Notes: a model not told the origin generated them from the letters alone. Shown: positions 1-10,116, numbered from the stretch's first letter. The stretch is DNA of 64,000 nucleotides from Agapetus fuscipes (GCA_951799405.1 OX637339.1:19964001-20028000); one strand, 5' to 3'. Made by a program: numbers and translations.

Positions 1-80
1 GGCGTTGAGAAAGGAAGATGGGCGTTGAGAAAGGAAGATTGGCATTGAGAAAGGAAGATAGGCATTGTGAGAGCAAGATT
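1..80 (+). repeat. 20-bp tandem repeat, left end cut by window
   Basis: Four consecutive copies of a 20-bp unit (GGCGTTGAGAAAGGAAGATK) are visible. The fourth is degenerate, and the array probably continues left of base 1. Confidence 0.85.
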
Positions 81-530
81 GTCAATATATTATTTACTTT
101 CCACGATAAGTCAGCGTAAACTAGTATGTTGTATGCTAATGCGACTAAGATATCCACATAGAGTAACTTCTTGCCGTAGGTCCTGGGAATCGCACTCACG
201 CACACATCCAGCTACTAATGCACTCACACTGGACCCGTGTGAACAGGGTTTGAGGTCCTGGTTCCCCGGGGAGGTCCCAAACACCAGAAATAACGGGGAC
301 TCCCCGTGTTATGACGCACGAGACGTGGAATTATAGGGAAAGCTGTTTTTTACGGGAAATATGATTTCATCGGGAAATAAAAAGATGTTTTTAAAGATTG
401 CGGGAGGGTGAGATGCCAAAAAAAAAAAAAAGATTGCGGGAAACCTGCCCTTATAAATATTGAAAATGTTGACCTCTCGCAGACTAGCGGTTAACGCAGT
501 AGCTTCTTGTTTTTAAATCTTCAGAGTTCT
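81..530. other. Intronic sequence, no gene seen
   Basis: No gene is recognised. A GC-rich stretch at about 225-340 looks like the decayed end of a repeat, with a short A-run at about 418-432. Confidence 0.5.
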
Positions 531-688
531 GTACCCTTAGTACGAGTTGCAAAACTTGAGTAAAGTAAAGTTTACTCTCCGTAAACTTTACAAAAGAAAC
601 AAAAACGGCAGATTTTGGGGAAACCCACTCTTTAATACTCTCCGTAAACTTCACTTTACTCAAGTTTTGTAACTCGTACTAAGGGTAC
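531..688. mobile_element. MITE with 45-bp terminal inverted repeats
   Basis: 531-575 and 644-688 are reverse complements with 2 mismatches in 45 bases, starting GTACCCTTAGTACGAGTT. The 158-bp unit has no coding capacity. The target-site duplication is unclear. Confidence 0.85.
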
Positions 689-1033
689 TGTTCGTGAATG
701 GAAACGGGTAGATGTTTTTTCTGCATTTATTTATTGTAAAAGGTCGGTATAACAAAGATTGCATTTTTACACATTTTTCAATGCGTGCACTGTTTTGATA
801 GAAACTGGGTATTGCTTCGCAGCGACAACCAAGCTCGCATACAGCTCTTGAGATGTGATTCGTTAAAAAATAGCGCTCAACATAAATAAACTTAAAATTG
901 TAATATTTATTTGATTTGTTCCATGACTTTGTGATTGGAATGTGGTTGACAACGCATTTTGTATTATTTTTCCACTTTGCCAATGAGTCCTTTGTTTCAC
1001 GGAAAGGCGGCAAGAGTTGCAACTTCCCTTAAC
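689..1033. other. Intronic sequence, nothing recognised
   Basis: AT-rich sequence. The minus-strand ORF over 660-1022 has no recognisable motif and overlaps the MITE arm, so it is not called. Confidence 0.5.
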
Positions 1034-1112
1034 TGAAAAAATAAATAGGTTCCACTCGCCACATACGAAGACCTTCGGGGATAACGCGGCAAGAAGTTAG
1101 ACTATATTATGT
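1034..1112 (+). mobile_element. SINE-A 3' fragment
   Basis: Matches the SINE-A 3' end (AAATAAATAGGTTCCACTCG ... GGGGATAACGCGGCAAGAAG). The head is missing. Confidence 0.7.
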
Positions 1113-1129
1113 GACTCTATCATTCAGTG

Positions 1130-1295
1130 TCATTCCAGTCATTGCTCTCAGGTAAGCCATTTCAACCGTACCTACATACTTTACTCAACTCACATTCGTT
1201 AACTGTCCACGCCTCATTTCCATACATCAATGTCGGTAACAATATGCCATTGTGTACCGCCAATCTCATATTCTTTGTGAGTCTATACACAACAG
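1130..1295 (-). pseudogene. LINE-E fragment (post-RT region)
   Basis: The minus strand reads LAVHNGILLPTLMYGNEAW then TVNECELSKV, matching the region after the RT domain seen at 15674-16153. Flanks carry no more of the element. Confidence 0.7.
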
Positions 1296-1659
1296 TATTT
1301 TTTTAGTGTATATTTACAATTAATGTTTGACGTCACCTGTAAATGCTATAACCGTATATAATCACCCAATCATTGCGGACTCTATCATCCAGTGTCTTCT
1401 CTCTCTACTCTCCTGGTAAATGCGTTATGAAAACAGCCTCAAGTTCTGAGAGTTGGGCACTTAGATATGCAGTGGTCTACTTGCCAACAATTAAAAGGGT
1501 CCAACTAACTACTCGCTAACATTCATAACAACCAACTATTCAATTAAATTAATAAACCTTCGCCTCCAGTATCAAACTTCTTGTTAAAACTCAGCCATGG
1601 ACTATTCCTGTATCCAGCAGCCATTCCACTAGGGGTAACCAGTACCTCCGCATAATAAT

Positions 1660-2240
1660 CTAATCTAAGTGGCAAAGATATGTTACATTGGAGATTCACA
1701 TAGACATAATATTCATTCTCACAAGCAGACACGTACAAGTTCGCGCTTGCACATGCCGCATGTGAACCTACAACATAAAAACCAAATCTCAAATGGACAT
1801 ACACACCCTGCAACTCTTGCCGTCCTTCCCTGAAACAGGGGTGACATTGGCAAAGTGAAATATTTTTACAGCATGGGTGGTAAGCCGCATACCAGCCTAT
1901 AAGTCAAGGAACATACACGACAAATTACATTTTTAAAAATCAATAAATAATAATATCTATGGACATCAAAACCAAAACTGAAAACAGATTCCAATTTTAT
2001 TTCCTAACATTACAGATCATCCACCATTTATTTTTGTCCTTAAATACTTCTTTCATTTCCTCCAGAGTCATAACCTTCTTCATACAGGCTCTCCTTTTAT
2101 TATGACTCTGGATATTCCATTCATTCGCAATTTCGGATATTTGGTCCATCCATACCTTTCCCGGTCTTCCTCTACCACGACATCCATCTATTCTTGCAAC
2201 ATATACTAATAGTCTTTCATCATTGTTTATTTTTTAATCT
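1660..2240 (-). mobile_element. LINE-E1 3' fragment ending in module D
   Basis: From right to left: a decayed LINE-E1 C-terminal coding segment (about 2010-2240), an AT-rich spacer, then module D (1660-1917) with its TTAGA-type tail at 1660-1672. The order matches 15324-16190, so module D is the 3'UTR of LINE-E1. Confidence 0.8.
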
Positions 2241-2703
2241 TTCATAATATGTTTCTAAAAATTTATTTGTGAAGAGGTATGCACCTCACCAACCTATTTG
2301 GCCAGGCCACACAAGTATCACACAAGATCACATCGTGGTTCCCAAATCTAACATGCAAGAAATTCAGCTTTAAAAGTAAATTCACGACAATAAATATTTT
2401 CCACAATTAATATTAGTGGGTACTGTGTAATTCCTAGCGATATTTTATAAAAAAATGTTAGTGTCACCTTTGACTGGCGAAATGGTGGAAGCTAGCAAAA
2501 ATCCCCTGATTATCGGGAATTTTCTATGTGTCGACGTCACATAGCCGAGGGATATTTTGATTGTTCGGACCTCATTGTCGATTATGGACTAATCTCTTCC
2601 TTAATTGAATTATTTGTAATTAAGTTTGAAGTGATAAATCTATTAGGAATATATTATGTCCATACAAGATTGTGTCAAAATAAGTCCAAAAGTCGTCTGC
2701 TCT

Positions 2704-3400
2704 AGGGATGTTATGGATATGAAGTTTCGGATGGAGCTGTCCATATATTACGTCATTCGCATTAAGGGGGGAGGGAGTCTGGTCTGCGGATGGTGGCAAA
2801 TGATTTCCGAGTACCAAAAGTGAGTCGTTCTTGTAAATACCAATTTCTACAAAATATACAAAATATTATGTAAGTAATATAACATTATTAATTATTAAGC
2901 TCATCCATCATTACAGTAAGAGGGGGAGGGGGGGTCATTAGATAATGACTAGAATGATTGTAGGGGGGGGGGGTCGAAAATCGGCCAAAATCGATGACGT
3001 AATTTATGGACGGCCCCGATATGGATATGGATAAGGATATTTCAATAACATTATTTCGATTACGGATATGGATATTGATATTAAATTATTTCGGATATCC
3101 GCTAGTTTCAGATAGTTTCGGTTACGGATATCAGATTTTTCAGCAATTGCAAAAGAATAATAAAAAGCAAACAAGAACACATTTTTTTATTTTAATTCTA
3201 CAATTTCGGTTAATTTTACAATCACTTATATTTAATAAGGTAGAAAACTCAAATTTATCAATACATGTTTCATTTACATTCCACCATTATCTGAAACTAT
3301 CCGAAACTTTTATTTCGGTTTCGGTTACGGATACGGATATTTTGTTTATTTCGGATATCCGATAGTTTCGGATACGGATAAGGATATCCATAACATCCCT
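2704..3400. mobile_element. MITE with AGGGATGTTATGGATAT ends, interrupted by another MITE
   Basis: 2704-2720 and 3384-3400 are perfect 17-bp inverted repeats. The interior repeats variants of GGATATCCGAAA/TTTCGGATA. Removing the insertion at 2733-3017 leaves about 412 bp. Flanks resemble a degenerate 8-bp duplication (GTCTGCTC/GTCTCTTG), so hAT-type is possible. Confidence 0.8.
2733..3017. mobile_element. Nested MITE with GGGGCCGTCC-type ends
   Basis: The left end GGAGCTGTCCATATATTACG and the right end CGTAATTTATGGACGGCCCC are inverted. It is flanked by GAT on both sides, a possible 3-bp duplication, inside the outer MITE. A related copy is at 26872-27152, sharing the G-rich runs and GTCGAAAATCG near the right end. 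Confidence 0.85.
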
Positions 3401-3609
3401 GGTCTCTTGTGTGAGAATGTGGAGCTAATAACAGGGTGGACCCCTATAAATGAATTTAGGGTAAAGTTACCGGTGGCCGGCCTCATACATCAGTTCTGCC
3501 GGGGCGGTCATTGCGGTAGGGTTGCCACATTAAATTAGATAATGAAAAAAATATAATATTTCAATTTTTTAAAGATATTTCGAAAAAAACGCAAATGCAA
3601 GTGTATAAT

Positions 3610-3825
3610 CTATAATCTAAGTTCAAATGCATGCCCACAAACAAACACGTGTAGTTCGCGCTTACAAATGCTGAATGTGTACTTACAAATAAAATCCAAA
3701 CCTCAAATGAACATAAGCCCTACAACTTTTGCCGACCTTCCCTGACACAGGGGTGACATTGGCAAAGTGAAACATTTTTTACAGTATGGATGGTACGCCT
3801 TATACCAACCTATAAGTCAAGGAAT
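3610..3825 (-). mobile_element. Module D copy
   Basis: Module D in minus orientation: it ends (on plus) with ACCAACCTATAAGTCAAGGA, and its TTAGATTATAG-type tail is at about 3608-3622. Part of the head-proximal region is missing. Confidence 0.8.
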
Positions 3826-3854
3826 TAAATAAACAAGTAATCTGTACATATAGT

Positions 3855-3984
3855 GCAACTTTTTACCGCATTGTTACCGAAGGGATCACATTTGGCGTGT
3901 GGAACTTATCTATTTTTACAGGTAAGGGGTGGCATTACGCCGAAAACTGTTAAAGTGGGGTTTTCCCAGCTCCCGAGGAAGCTG
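3855..3984 (-). mobile_element. SINE-A 3' fragment
   Basis: Decayed reverse copy of the SINE 3' half (TTTTTACAGGTAAGGGG, CCCAGCTCCCGAGG). Confidence 0.65.
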
Positions 3985-4174
3985 AACGTGCGTCGATAAA
4001 TCTAACCGAATCTATTTGAAGATAGCGAGCAATGAAACATGGCGCCGCGTAAACAGCTGATCCCTATACCATATAGACTGTAGTTTACATGGAAAACACT
4101 GCTGTTTACTCGCCGACATGTTTTATTGCTTGCTATCTAAAAATATTTAAGGTAGGATCTACCGACGTCCGTTA
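3985..4174. mobile_element. Small fold-back MITE (about 190 bp)
   Basis: Imperfect inverted arms of roughly 75 bp run from 3985 and from 4174 inward. The best-conserved stretch is AGATAGCGAGCAATGAAACA against its reverse complement at about 4118-4140. There is no ORF. Confidence 0.7.
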
Positions 4175-4189
4175 AGTCTGCAGTCATTA

Positions 4190-4680
4190 TATATATATAA
4201 TCTATAATCTAAGTTGCAAGGATATATTCATTCAAAGCTCTCAGATGTATGCCCACAAACAAACACGTGTAGTTCGCGCTTACAAATGCTGATTGTGTAC
4301 TTACAAATAAAATTCAAACCCCAAATGAACATAAGCCCCACAACTTTTGCCGACCTTCCCTGAAACAGGGGTGACACTGGCAAAGTGAACCATTGTTTAC
4401 AGTATGGGTGGTTAGCCTCATACCAACCTATAAGTCAAGGAATATGAATAATAAATTACATTTAAATATAAAAAATAGCAAAACCTTAAAAAGAAATCCA
4501 TACAAAAAAAGTCAAAAATTTATTATGCAAAAAATGTAGCAAACTAATAAACCAACATTACAAAATATCAGCATTGCAGATTAGCCGCCACTTCTTCCTG
4601 TCCTTGCATACTTCTTTCATTTCATCCAGATTCATAACCTTTTTCATACAAGCTCTCCTTTTATTATGTTATTTATTATT
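4190..4680 (-). mobile_element. LINE-E1 3' fragment with module D
   Basis: Module D (4198-4443) is followed rightward by the AT-rich spacer and the last coding part of LINE-E1 (about 4560-4680, CATACTTCTTTCATTTCATC). Same order as at 1660-2240. Confidence 0.8.
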
Positions 4681-4760
4681 CACGCTACCCGTGATTTAGC
4701 AACAATCCCACAAGGAGTTCTACCCGAGGTATGCTATTAGCTTCAGTTACATCGAATCAC
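4681..4760. repeat. Repeat M fragment
   Basis: The segment starting CACGCTACCCGTGATTTAGC is repeated at about 48556-48640. The following segment of the same repeat recurs at 5205-5275 and 48750-48825, so the SINE-C/RT block at 4763-5198 interrupts it here. Confidence 0.7.
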
Positions 4761-4789
4761 TATTTTCAACGATAGTTTATGAGTGATAG

Positions 4790-5078
4790 ATATATAGTTT
4801 GTTTGGTGAGCGCTGTTTTTGTGTGTATCACACCTCAAGAGCCCTCTGCGAGCTTGTTCGTCGCTGTAGAAAGCGTCAATTCTCATGCAAGACCCAGTTG
4901 CTGTAATGCTGGATGGACTTTCTGATGACCGGTCTTTGGTTAAGGTTTATGAATTTTTCAACCCAGCAAAAGGCAAATTTGAAAGTATAAATGGTCTTTT
5001 TTTGTGCTCCACCGGGATTTGAACCCACAACCTTCCATTTACGAGTGCGAAGTGTTACTACTGGACTACGGACCAGTC
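4790..5078 (-). mobile_element. SINE-C with LINE-like 3' tail
   Basis: On the minus strand: a tRNA-like head with A box GTAGTCCAGTAGTAACAC and B box GGTTCAAATCCCGG, body CTTTTGCTGGGTTGAAAAAT, then the tail GCAGAGGGCTCTTGAGGTGT and ACAGCGCTCACCAAA. The same tail is found on LINE 3' ends at 51172-51365. Confidence 0.85.
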
Positions 5079-5165
5079 GATATGACAAAAGGTCGATGAT
5101 GTGCAGAAGAAAGAGTGTCGGAGACAGGACGTAACCTTGCGGGACACCGGAGTTGATTGATAATT
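5079..5165 (-). pseudogene. LINE reverse transcriptase fragment
   Basis: The minus strand encodes QLSINSGVPQGYVLSPTLF then LLHIIDLLS, the RT motif around SGVPQG. A second SINE-C head end lies immediately right (5166-5196), so the fragment is sandwiched between two SINE heads. A longer relative is at 14601-14835. Confidence 0.75.
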
Positions 5166-5204
5166 GTGTTACCACTGGACTACGGACCGGTCCAAAAGCT
5201 TATC

Positions 5205-5751
5205 GTATTAGCGTCCACGTGCTGTGGGTCATTCTGACACATACATTCAGGCCGGGTATGAGGAGGGTTTGAACATATAGGTTCAGGCCTAAGCCAAGTC
5301 AAAGTAGAAGAACCTTTTTCTTTGTTTTGGCAGCCCTGGCTGTCAGTAAAATTAGGTTAGTGGCACTGAGTTGCGTGTGCCTTAGAAAATAGAAAAAAAA
5401 CCCAAATGACAAATCACTTCCTCTCTCTAGACTGGAGTATGGAGGCTTTATGTATGTAGGTAGGTACTGAAGCTTTCTGTGTGTAAGTTTACCATAAGGA
5501 AACCTGAACAATGTACTTGTATAATAAACATCTACAGAAATGATAATGGGGTCCGAGACAATATTGTGTCGTCGAGTTGCTGGGGCAAAGGCAAACAAGT
5601 ATTTTGTGATCGGTTGCTTAGGATGGCAGTCTAACTTAAAAGACTGACTGTTGCTTGCTGAGAAAATGGTCCGAAATTCAAAACTGTTCGACGGCATAGG
5701 GTAATTTTACTTTTTCGTCTTTCATACAATTTAAGATTTACTTCGGCTGGT
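5205..5751. other. Intronic sequence with repeat M and repeat N pieces
   Basis: 5205-5275 matches 48750-48825 (repeat M). About 5545-5690 resembles repeat N (also 19265-19430, 22800-22912, 25845-25960 inverted, 36590-36790). The minus ORF over 5299-5697 lies across this and is not called. Confidence 0.5.
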
Positions 5752-6045
5752 ACAATAAGGCACTGCCTTTATAAGCGGATGGCGACTAAGTAGCACAACA
5801 AGGCACTGCCTTTACAAGGGTATGCGAGCAGCAGAGAGAAATGGGTAGAGTAACAAGGCACTGCCTTTACAAGAGTATGCGACCAGCAGATACAAATTTC
5901 TGACACAACAAGGCACTGCCTTTACAAGAGTATGCGAGCAGCAGAGACAAATGGGTAGTGCAACAAGGCTTTGCCTTTACAAGAGGTTGGCAAACAATAG
6001 AGACAGATGACTGGCACAAAAAGGCACTGCCTTTACAAGAGGAAT
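5752..6045 (+). repeat. 55-bp minisatellite beside exon 5
   Basis: Six units, the inner ones spaced 55-56 bp, each starting ACAAGGCACTGCCTTTACAA. AAGGCACTGCCTT is a near-perfect palindrome repeated in every unit. The array ends about 38 bp from the exon-5 donor. Confidence 0.9.
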
Positions 6046-6082
6046 TTGTATGAAAAAGAAATATAGCTTTGTATGTACTCAC

Positions 6083-6174
6083 CGACATTTCCACGGACGG
6101 GTGATCTATGAAGACAAGCTCGGATTCCTCGCCGTCCAGGAGGACGCTGACTGACTTCTCTCCGAACTCATCGT
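6083..6174 (-). CDS. Rgk1: RGK GTPase exon 5 (beta-2/beta-3, atypical switch II)
   Basis: The 92-nt exon is bounded by TTTTTTAG|ACGATG and ATGTCG|GTGAGT. With the G from exon 4 it reads D-DEFGEKSVSVLLDGEESE then LVFIDHPSVEMS, ending in phase 0. The Asp of the G3 motif is kept, but the following Thr-Ala-Gly-Gln of Ras is replaced by His-Pro-Ser-Val, so ordinary GTP hydrolysis is not expected (known for RGK proteins; inferred here). The donor is followed within about 40 bp by a 55-bp tandem repeat array (5752-6045). No continuation exon was recognised on the minus strand between 6082 and base 1. Confidence 0.92.
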
Positions 6175-6202
6175 CTAAAAAACATAAAAAAAAATCATTT
6201 CT

Positions 6203-6452
6203 TGGCTCAGTTGGGAGAGTGCTTGCATTCTATGCCGAGAGCTCGGGCTAGAATCCCACGTAGATTTCCCGTTTCAGTGTTTATTTCAAAACTCAAAATA
6301 AAATACCGGCATGGCTTTCTCAGGCTTCACAAGAAATGAGTACCATCTGGGAATGGGAAAGGGAGCTGCGAAACGCGCACTTCAACTGAAGTGGTTGCCA
6401 TAAGGCCGGCCCCTTACCTGTAAAAAATAAAAGGTTTCACTCACTACATACT
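6203..6452 (+). mobile_element. SINE-A, near complete but decayed
   Basis: Contains tRNA-like A box TGGCTCAGTTGGGAGAGTG, a damaged B box (GGGCTAGAATCCC) and the typical body (TTTCCCGTTTCAGTGTTTAT). The 3' terminal part is lost. Confidence 0.8.
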
Positions 6453-6737
6453 ACCCCAATACCTACTTAAACAACTTGACACTGGCGACCCTGCTGTACG
6501 CGAATCCGCCACAAAGAAGAAGAATAAAGTTTCACGATTAATTAGACATCGGATATTAGACGAAACGTTATGGGGGAGCTTAATTCAATCTCAATCGTTG
6601 TGCAGAAAGAGTGCCTCTTGAAGACGTTGGCTACGTTATCAACGAAACGTTGAGAATAATTTAAGTTTTCCTATAACGGTTCGTGCCTCAAGAAGAGCTC
6701 TTACGATTTTTATTGTACAAAAAGGAATTCTACTCAC

Positions 6738-6846
6738 CAAGGCTTGCGTCATAGGTGTTCATGTATTCTGACGTCATAAACTGCGAAACCAGAGCAGTCT
6801 TGCCAACTCCAGAGTCTCCGAGCAAAACAATTCGATATTTTGGCAC
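6738..6846 (-). CDS. Rgk1: RGK GTPase exon 4 (G1/P-loop)
   Basis: The 109-nt exon is bounded by TTACAG|GTGCCA and CCTTG|GTGAGT. It encodes VPKYRIVLLGDSGVGKT followed by ALVSQFMTSEYMNTYDASL plus one base of the next codon. GDSGVGKT is the G1 phosphate-binding loop with the Lys-Thr pair that contacts the phosphates and magnesium. The stretch SEYMNTYDASL occupies the switch I position but lacks the conserved threonine context of Ras, which is an established RGK peculiarity. Strong codon-level conservation and clean splice sites leave little doubt. Confidence 0.93.
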
Positions 6847-7331
6847 CTGTAACAACAACAAAAACAAATGCCTTAAGTTCATATCTTAAAAAATGAAGAT
6901 GACTTATTATGGAAGCCTTCATGAAAATTATTTGTAATCTAAATTTGGCTTTTTGATACAACGAACTTGTAATGAATTTTTAACAATCTAGTTAAAAATA
7001 TACGTTTTTTGAATACGTTTTCTTTCTCCAAACGACGTCTTGAAATTGAGGATTATTGTTCTGCAGCATTATCTACAAACGCAGCGAAGAGAAAGTTAGG
7101 GGTGCGCACTGGGTATAAAAAGCGACCGCCCACTTTTAGAACGTCAGTACGCGGTGTGCGTCCGACCAGACATGTTTCGTGCGTGAAGTGCAGAGTGTTT
7201 TGAGTGAGTGTGAGTTTTTTTACTATTTTAGTTATGAGATAATAATTACTTAAATTTTTCCTATAATAAAGTCATATTTTTAATCAGTAAAAAGAGATAG
7301 ATTGCCGCCATTGGTTCTACACGGCTTCATC

Positions 7332-7560
7332 GAGATGGGCGAAATATATCGATATTTCAAAAGTACCGTTTTTTTTTAATATCGATATTTATGTTTTTTT
7401 TTGGAGTATTAAAACCGATTTTTTAGATAAAACTATATAAATTTTGACCCGCCAGCTACCGACCTTATTTTTGGAAATTTCAATATTTTTTAGAAGTATC
7501 GATACATCGACAGTGTTTGAAAATATCGATTCGATATTATTTTTCATTTAGCCATCCCTA
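7332..7560. mobile_element. hAT-like MITE with degenerate ends
   Basis: The left end (GATGGGCGAAATATATCGATA) and right end (ATATCGATTCGATATT...TTTAGCCATCCCT) are imperfect inverted repeats. The interior is rich in ATCGATA. Family assignment is by end sequence only. Confidence 0.55.
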
Positions 7561-7994
7561 CGGCATCATTCACAAATTTTGAAAATGAAGTTAGATTTAG
7601 ATTGTATTTTAATTAATATATTTTGAAGTGAAATATATACATCTTGTTAGTGCCTGAATTTGTGAGCTGTCAAATTAATGGATTTAATTGCAATCAATTA
7701 ATACGTCATCAATATCAACACTAATCTCATCAGTTTACCAACTGATCAATAATAATTTGCTTTTTCAGTCGGCGCGGCGTTCAACCCTTTCATGACCGCT
7801 TTATTGATTCATAATGGGTTTAAAATTACTGTGATTACAGTTTTGGATCAGACAAAGTAACAAAGCAACCCGTCATAACGTTTCACAACAAATCGGTCAC
7901 AGACAACCCGCCCACAGACACAACAGTTCATCGACACGACTTTTAGGCCAACGATATTTCGGTCACATACAATAATTATATCGTCGATAGACAG

Positions 7995-8236
7995 TTATAT
8001 AATCTAAGTTGCAAAGATATATTGACATTTAAGGCTCATATTTAATGCCTATCCATAAGAAGGTACCTACATGCTATTTTGCGCTCAAACATGCTTCATG
8101 AGTACATAAAAAAATAACCAAAACTTTGCAACTCCTAGCGCCTTTCCCTGAAACTGGGGTGGCATCGGAAAAAGTGAACCAAGTTTTTAACAGAATGGGT
8201 CGGCAGCCTCATACCAATCTATTAATCGAGGAACTC
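7995..8236 (-). mobile_element. Module D copy, divergent
   Basis: Starts ATAATCTAAGTTGCAAAGAT on plus and ends CATACCAATCTATTAATCGAGG; a diverged copy. Confidence 0.75.
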
Positions 8237-8624
8237 ATTCAGTTAAGCTCCATCACAGAAAACCACAAGTAATGAAAACTACAGTAATTACAAAGGATTT
8301 TTGGAGAGCAAGTTTTCTGTGAGCTGTCTGCAGCTGTCTGCAGACCTACATTTTTTAAGGAATCCTGTGCTGGAGACTCCCTACATTTTAAGGTGCTCTA
8401 GGGGTCTTTGATACTTATTGTAGTGCCACAGAGGTAAATGCAATTGACCGGAAAGTCGGATGACCGAATTCTCGTATGTGTCTGTGGATGAGTTATCTAT
8501 GGACGAGCTCTCTGTGACCGAAATGTAGTTGACTGAAAACTAGTGTGGACAAACTGTCGTGTGACCAAATTGTCAGTGACCGATGTGTCTTTGGACGAGT
8601 TACCTGTAACTGAAATGGCGCTTG

Positions 8625-8938
8625 TTTGGCTTAGCTACCATTTGACTCAAAGATGACCTTTCAATGGAATTGTCTAAAGAATCACATTATACACAATCGG
8701 AGGCGCATCTGCGGAGGTACCGGCCACCCCTAGTGGAACGGCGGCAGGATACAGTACAGTACAGTGAGTTAAGAAAAAAAAACGCAAAACACGATAACGT
8801 GATAGTTGTTATCAATATTAAAAAAAAACATTATTCAGTTTCATAAGACACATTGGTCCAGTACGCAAACAAACATTGCTCATGTGAAATAACCTCTGAT
8901 GACGTACGACAAATAATCACTAAGTGGACGAATGGACG
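8625..8938. mobile_element. MITE-G relative, itself interrupted
   Basis: Shares CATAAGACACATTGGTCCAGT and the ends TTTGGCTTAGC / ACTAAGTGGACGA with 23647-23902. A short LINE-E3-like 3' piece (GGCCACCCCTAGTGGAACGG, tail ACAGT repeats) lies inside at about 8700-8770. Confidence 0.65.
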
Positions 8939-8999
8939 AGTTGCCTATGGACAAATTGTCGTGCCACGTACCTGTCATACGGAGTCATATGACTAATGG

Positions 9000-9429
9000 A
9001 GAGTCGCTACCACTAATGGGGTACTTGTGTACCCCAAGTATAAAACACGACGTGTAAACGAGGCCACAGCGTTTAGTATAAACTTGTATGAAACATTCAA
9101 CTAACGGCAGTTCTAGTTTCCATAATATTTTTTTGGTACAGTGTTCTGGTAGAGTTTAACCCTGCTGTGTTCAGATTAAAAAAAAAACTTTTTATAAATT
9201 CACATTTAAGATTCATGTTCGTATCCAAAAAGCAGGTACGTACAAGGTAAAATTGAAATAGTGACATATTACGCTAACATGGGTTTTTTTCACTGTAAAG
9301 GATGAAAATCATGTAGTCTAGAATTTTTTATGAGAACTTCTTTATAATGAGTTCACTTACTATGAGAAGTTACACACAATAAAATGTTTTATCCACGATT
9401 TTTCAAATAAGTACCTTTGTTGTCACCAT
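9000..9429. other. Intronic sequence; possible MITE-R remnant
   Basis: ACCCCAAGTATAAAAC at about 9030 matches the MITE-R end at 41507-41552. Otherwise nothing is recognised. Confidence 0.4.
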
Positions 9430-9535
9430 TATGTTAGAAGTGGCCAGAGCCTCTGCTAATTTGCTTCCATTTCTTCCTATCCTTGCATAACTCCTTCAAT
9501 GCGTTCATATCCATCACATTTTTCATTTGATCGAC
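9430..9535 (-). pseudogene. LINE-E2 3' coding remnant
   Basis: The minus strand reads DMNALKELCKDRKKWKQISR, the C-terminal signature of LINE-E2. Only about 100 bp remain. Confidence 0.7.
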
Positions 9536-9689
9536 TTTGCTCAGTGACAAACAACGCAACACACAAAACAACACTACGCAGCTAACAGCCCTGTTACCAA
9601 GAATCAGGACATCAACCACCACATCACCTCTGTGGCACTACAACAAGTGTCATAACAACTAGAGTCTCTGTAATCTAGGGATTTAAGGA

Positions 9690-10046
9690 TAATTCTAGTA
9701 GAATTTAAGTTGTGTCTCACTGTACATAGGGCCCTGAACGGCACGGCACCCCCATGTTTTGCTGAGCTATGCTCTGTCTATAAGACTTCAAAACGACCAC
9801 TACGCTCTGCCCTCACTGCTGTCAACAAGGTTATAGTGCCCAAAAGAGAGAACACATCAAATTTTGCAGACAGGAGCTTTGCGGTGGCCGGGCCGGTTGC
9901 CTGGAACAATTTGCCCGTCGGTGTTCGCGCGAACCAGCCTACCACCACCTTCAGAAAGGGACTGAAGACACTGTTTTTCTCCAGGAGCCATGGCGCCCTT
10001 GAGATGGTCCTGGACCATTAAATGGCGCCACAGAAAAGAAATCATG

Positions 10047-10081
<35 letters not shown>

Positions 10082-10087
10082 CCATTA
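9690..10087 (+). pseudogene. CR1/L2-type LINE 3' end with (ATC)n tail
   Basis: 9710-10021 encodes a C-terminal LINE domain (VHRALNGTAPPCFAELCSV ... FADRSFAVAGPVAWNNLPV ... FRKGLKTLFF) resembling the end of the intact ORF at 11108-14173. It is followed by a short 3'UTR (GGCGCCACAGAAAAGAAATC) and about 13 ATC units (10044-10086). The 5' part is missing. Confidence 0.85.
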
Positions 10088-10116
10088 AGGAGTCTCCCGC
10101 ACATCTACAAACAATC

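Larger units (their letters stand above)
7855..8960. mobile_element. Foldback-like locus (degenerate tandem motifs in inverted arms)
   Basis: The left part (7855-7990) has motifs such as CGGTCACAGACAACCCG and GTTCATCGACACGAC. The right part (8440-8625 and 8930-8965) has their reverse complements (GTCTGTGGATGAGTTATCTA, GTGACCGAAATG, GGACGAGTTACC). Arms are made of irregular 15-20 bp variants. Module D (7995-8236) lies between the arms and a MITE-G relative (8625-8938) lies within the right arm. Confidence 0.5.

Noticed and set aside
1..6082. Sixth RGK exon (rest of the G domain)
   Set aside because: Minus-strand frames were scanned for continuation motifs (G4 NKxD-like, C-terminal basic region); none seen, so the exon is taken to lie outside the window.
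5867..6094. Cys/Ser-rich minus-strand ORF
   Set aside because: Translation of the 55-bp tandem repeat array joined to exon-5 sequence in the wrong frame.
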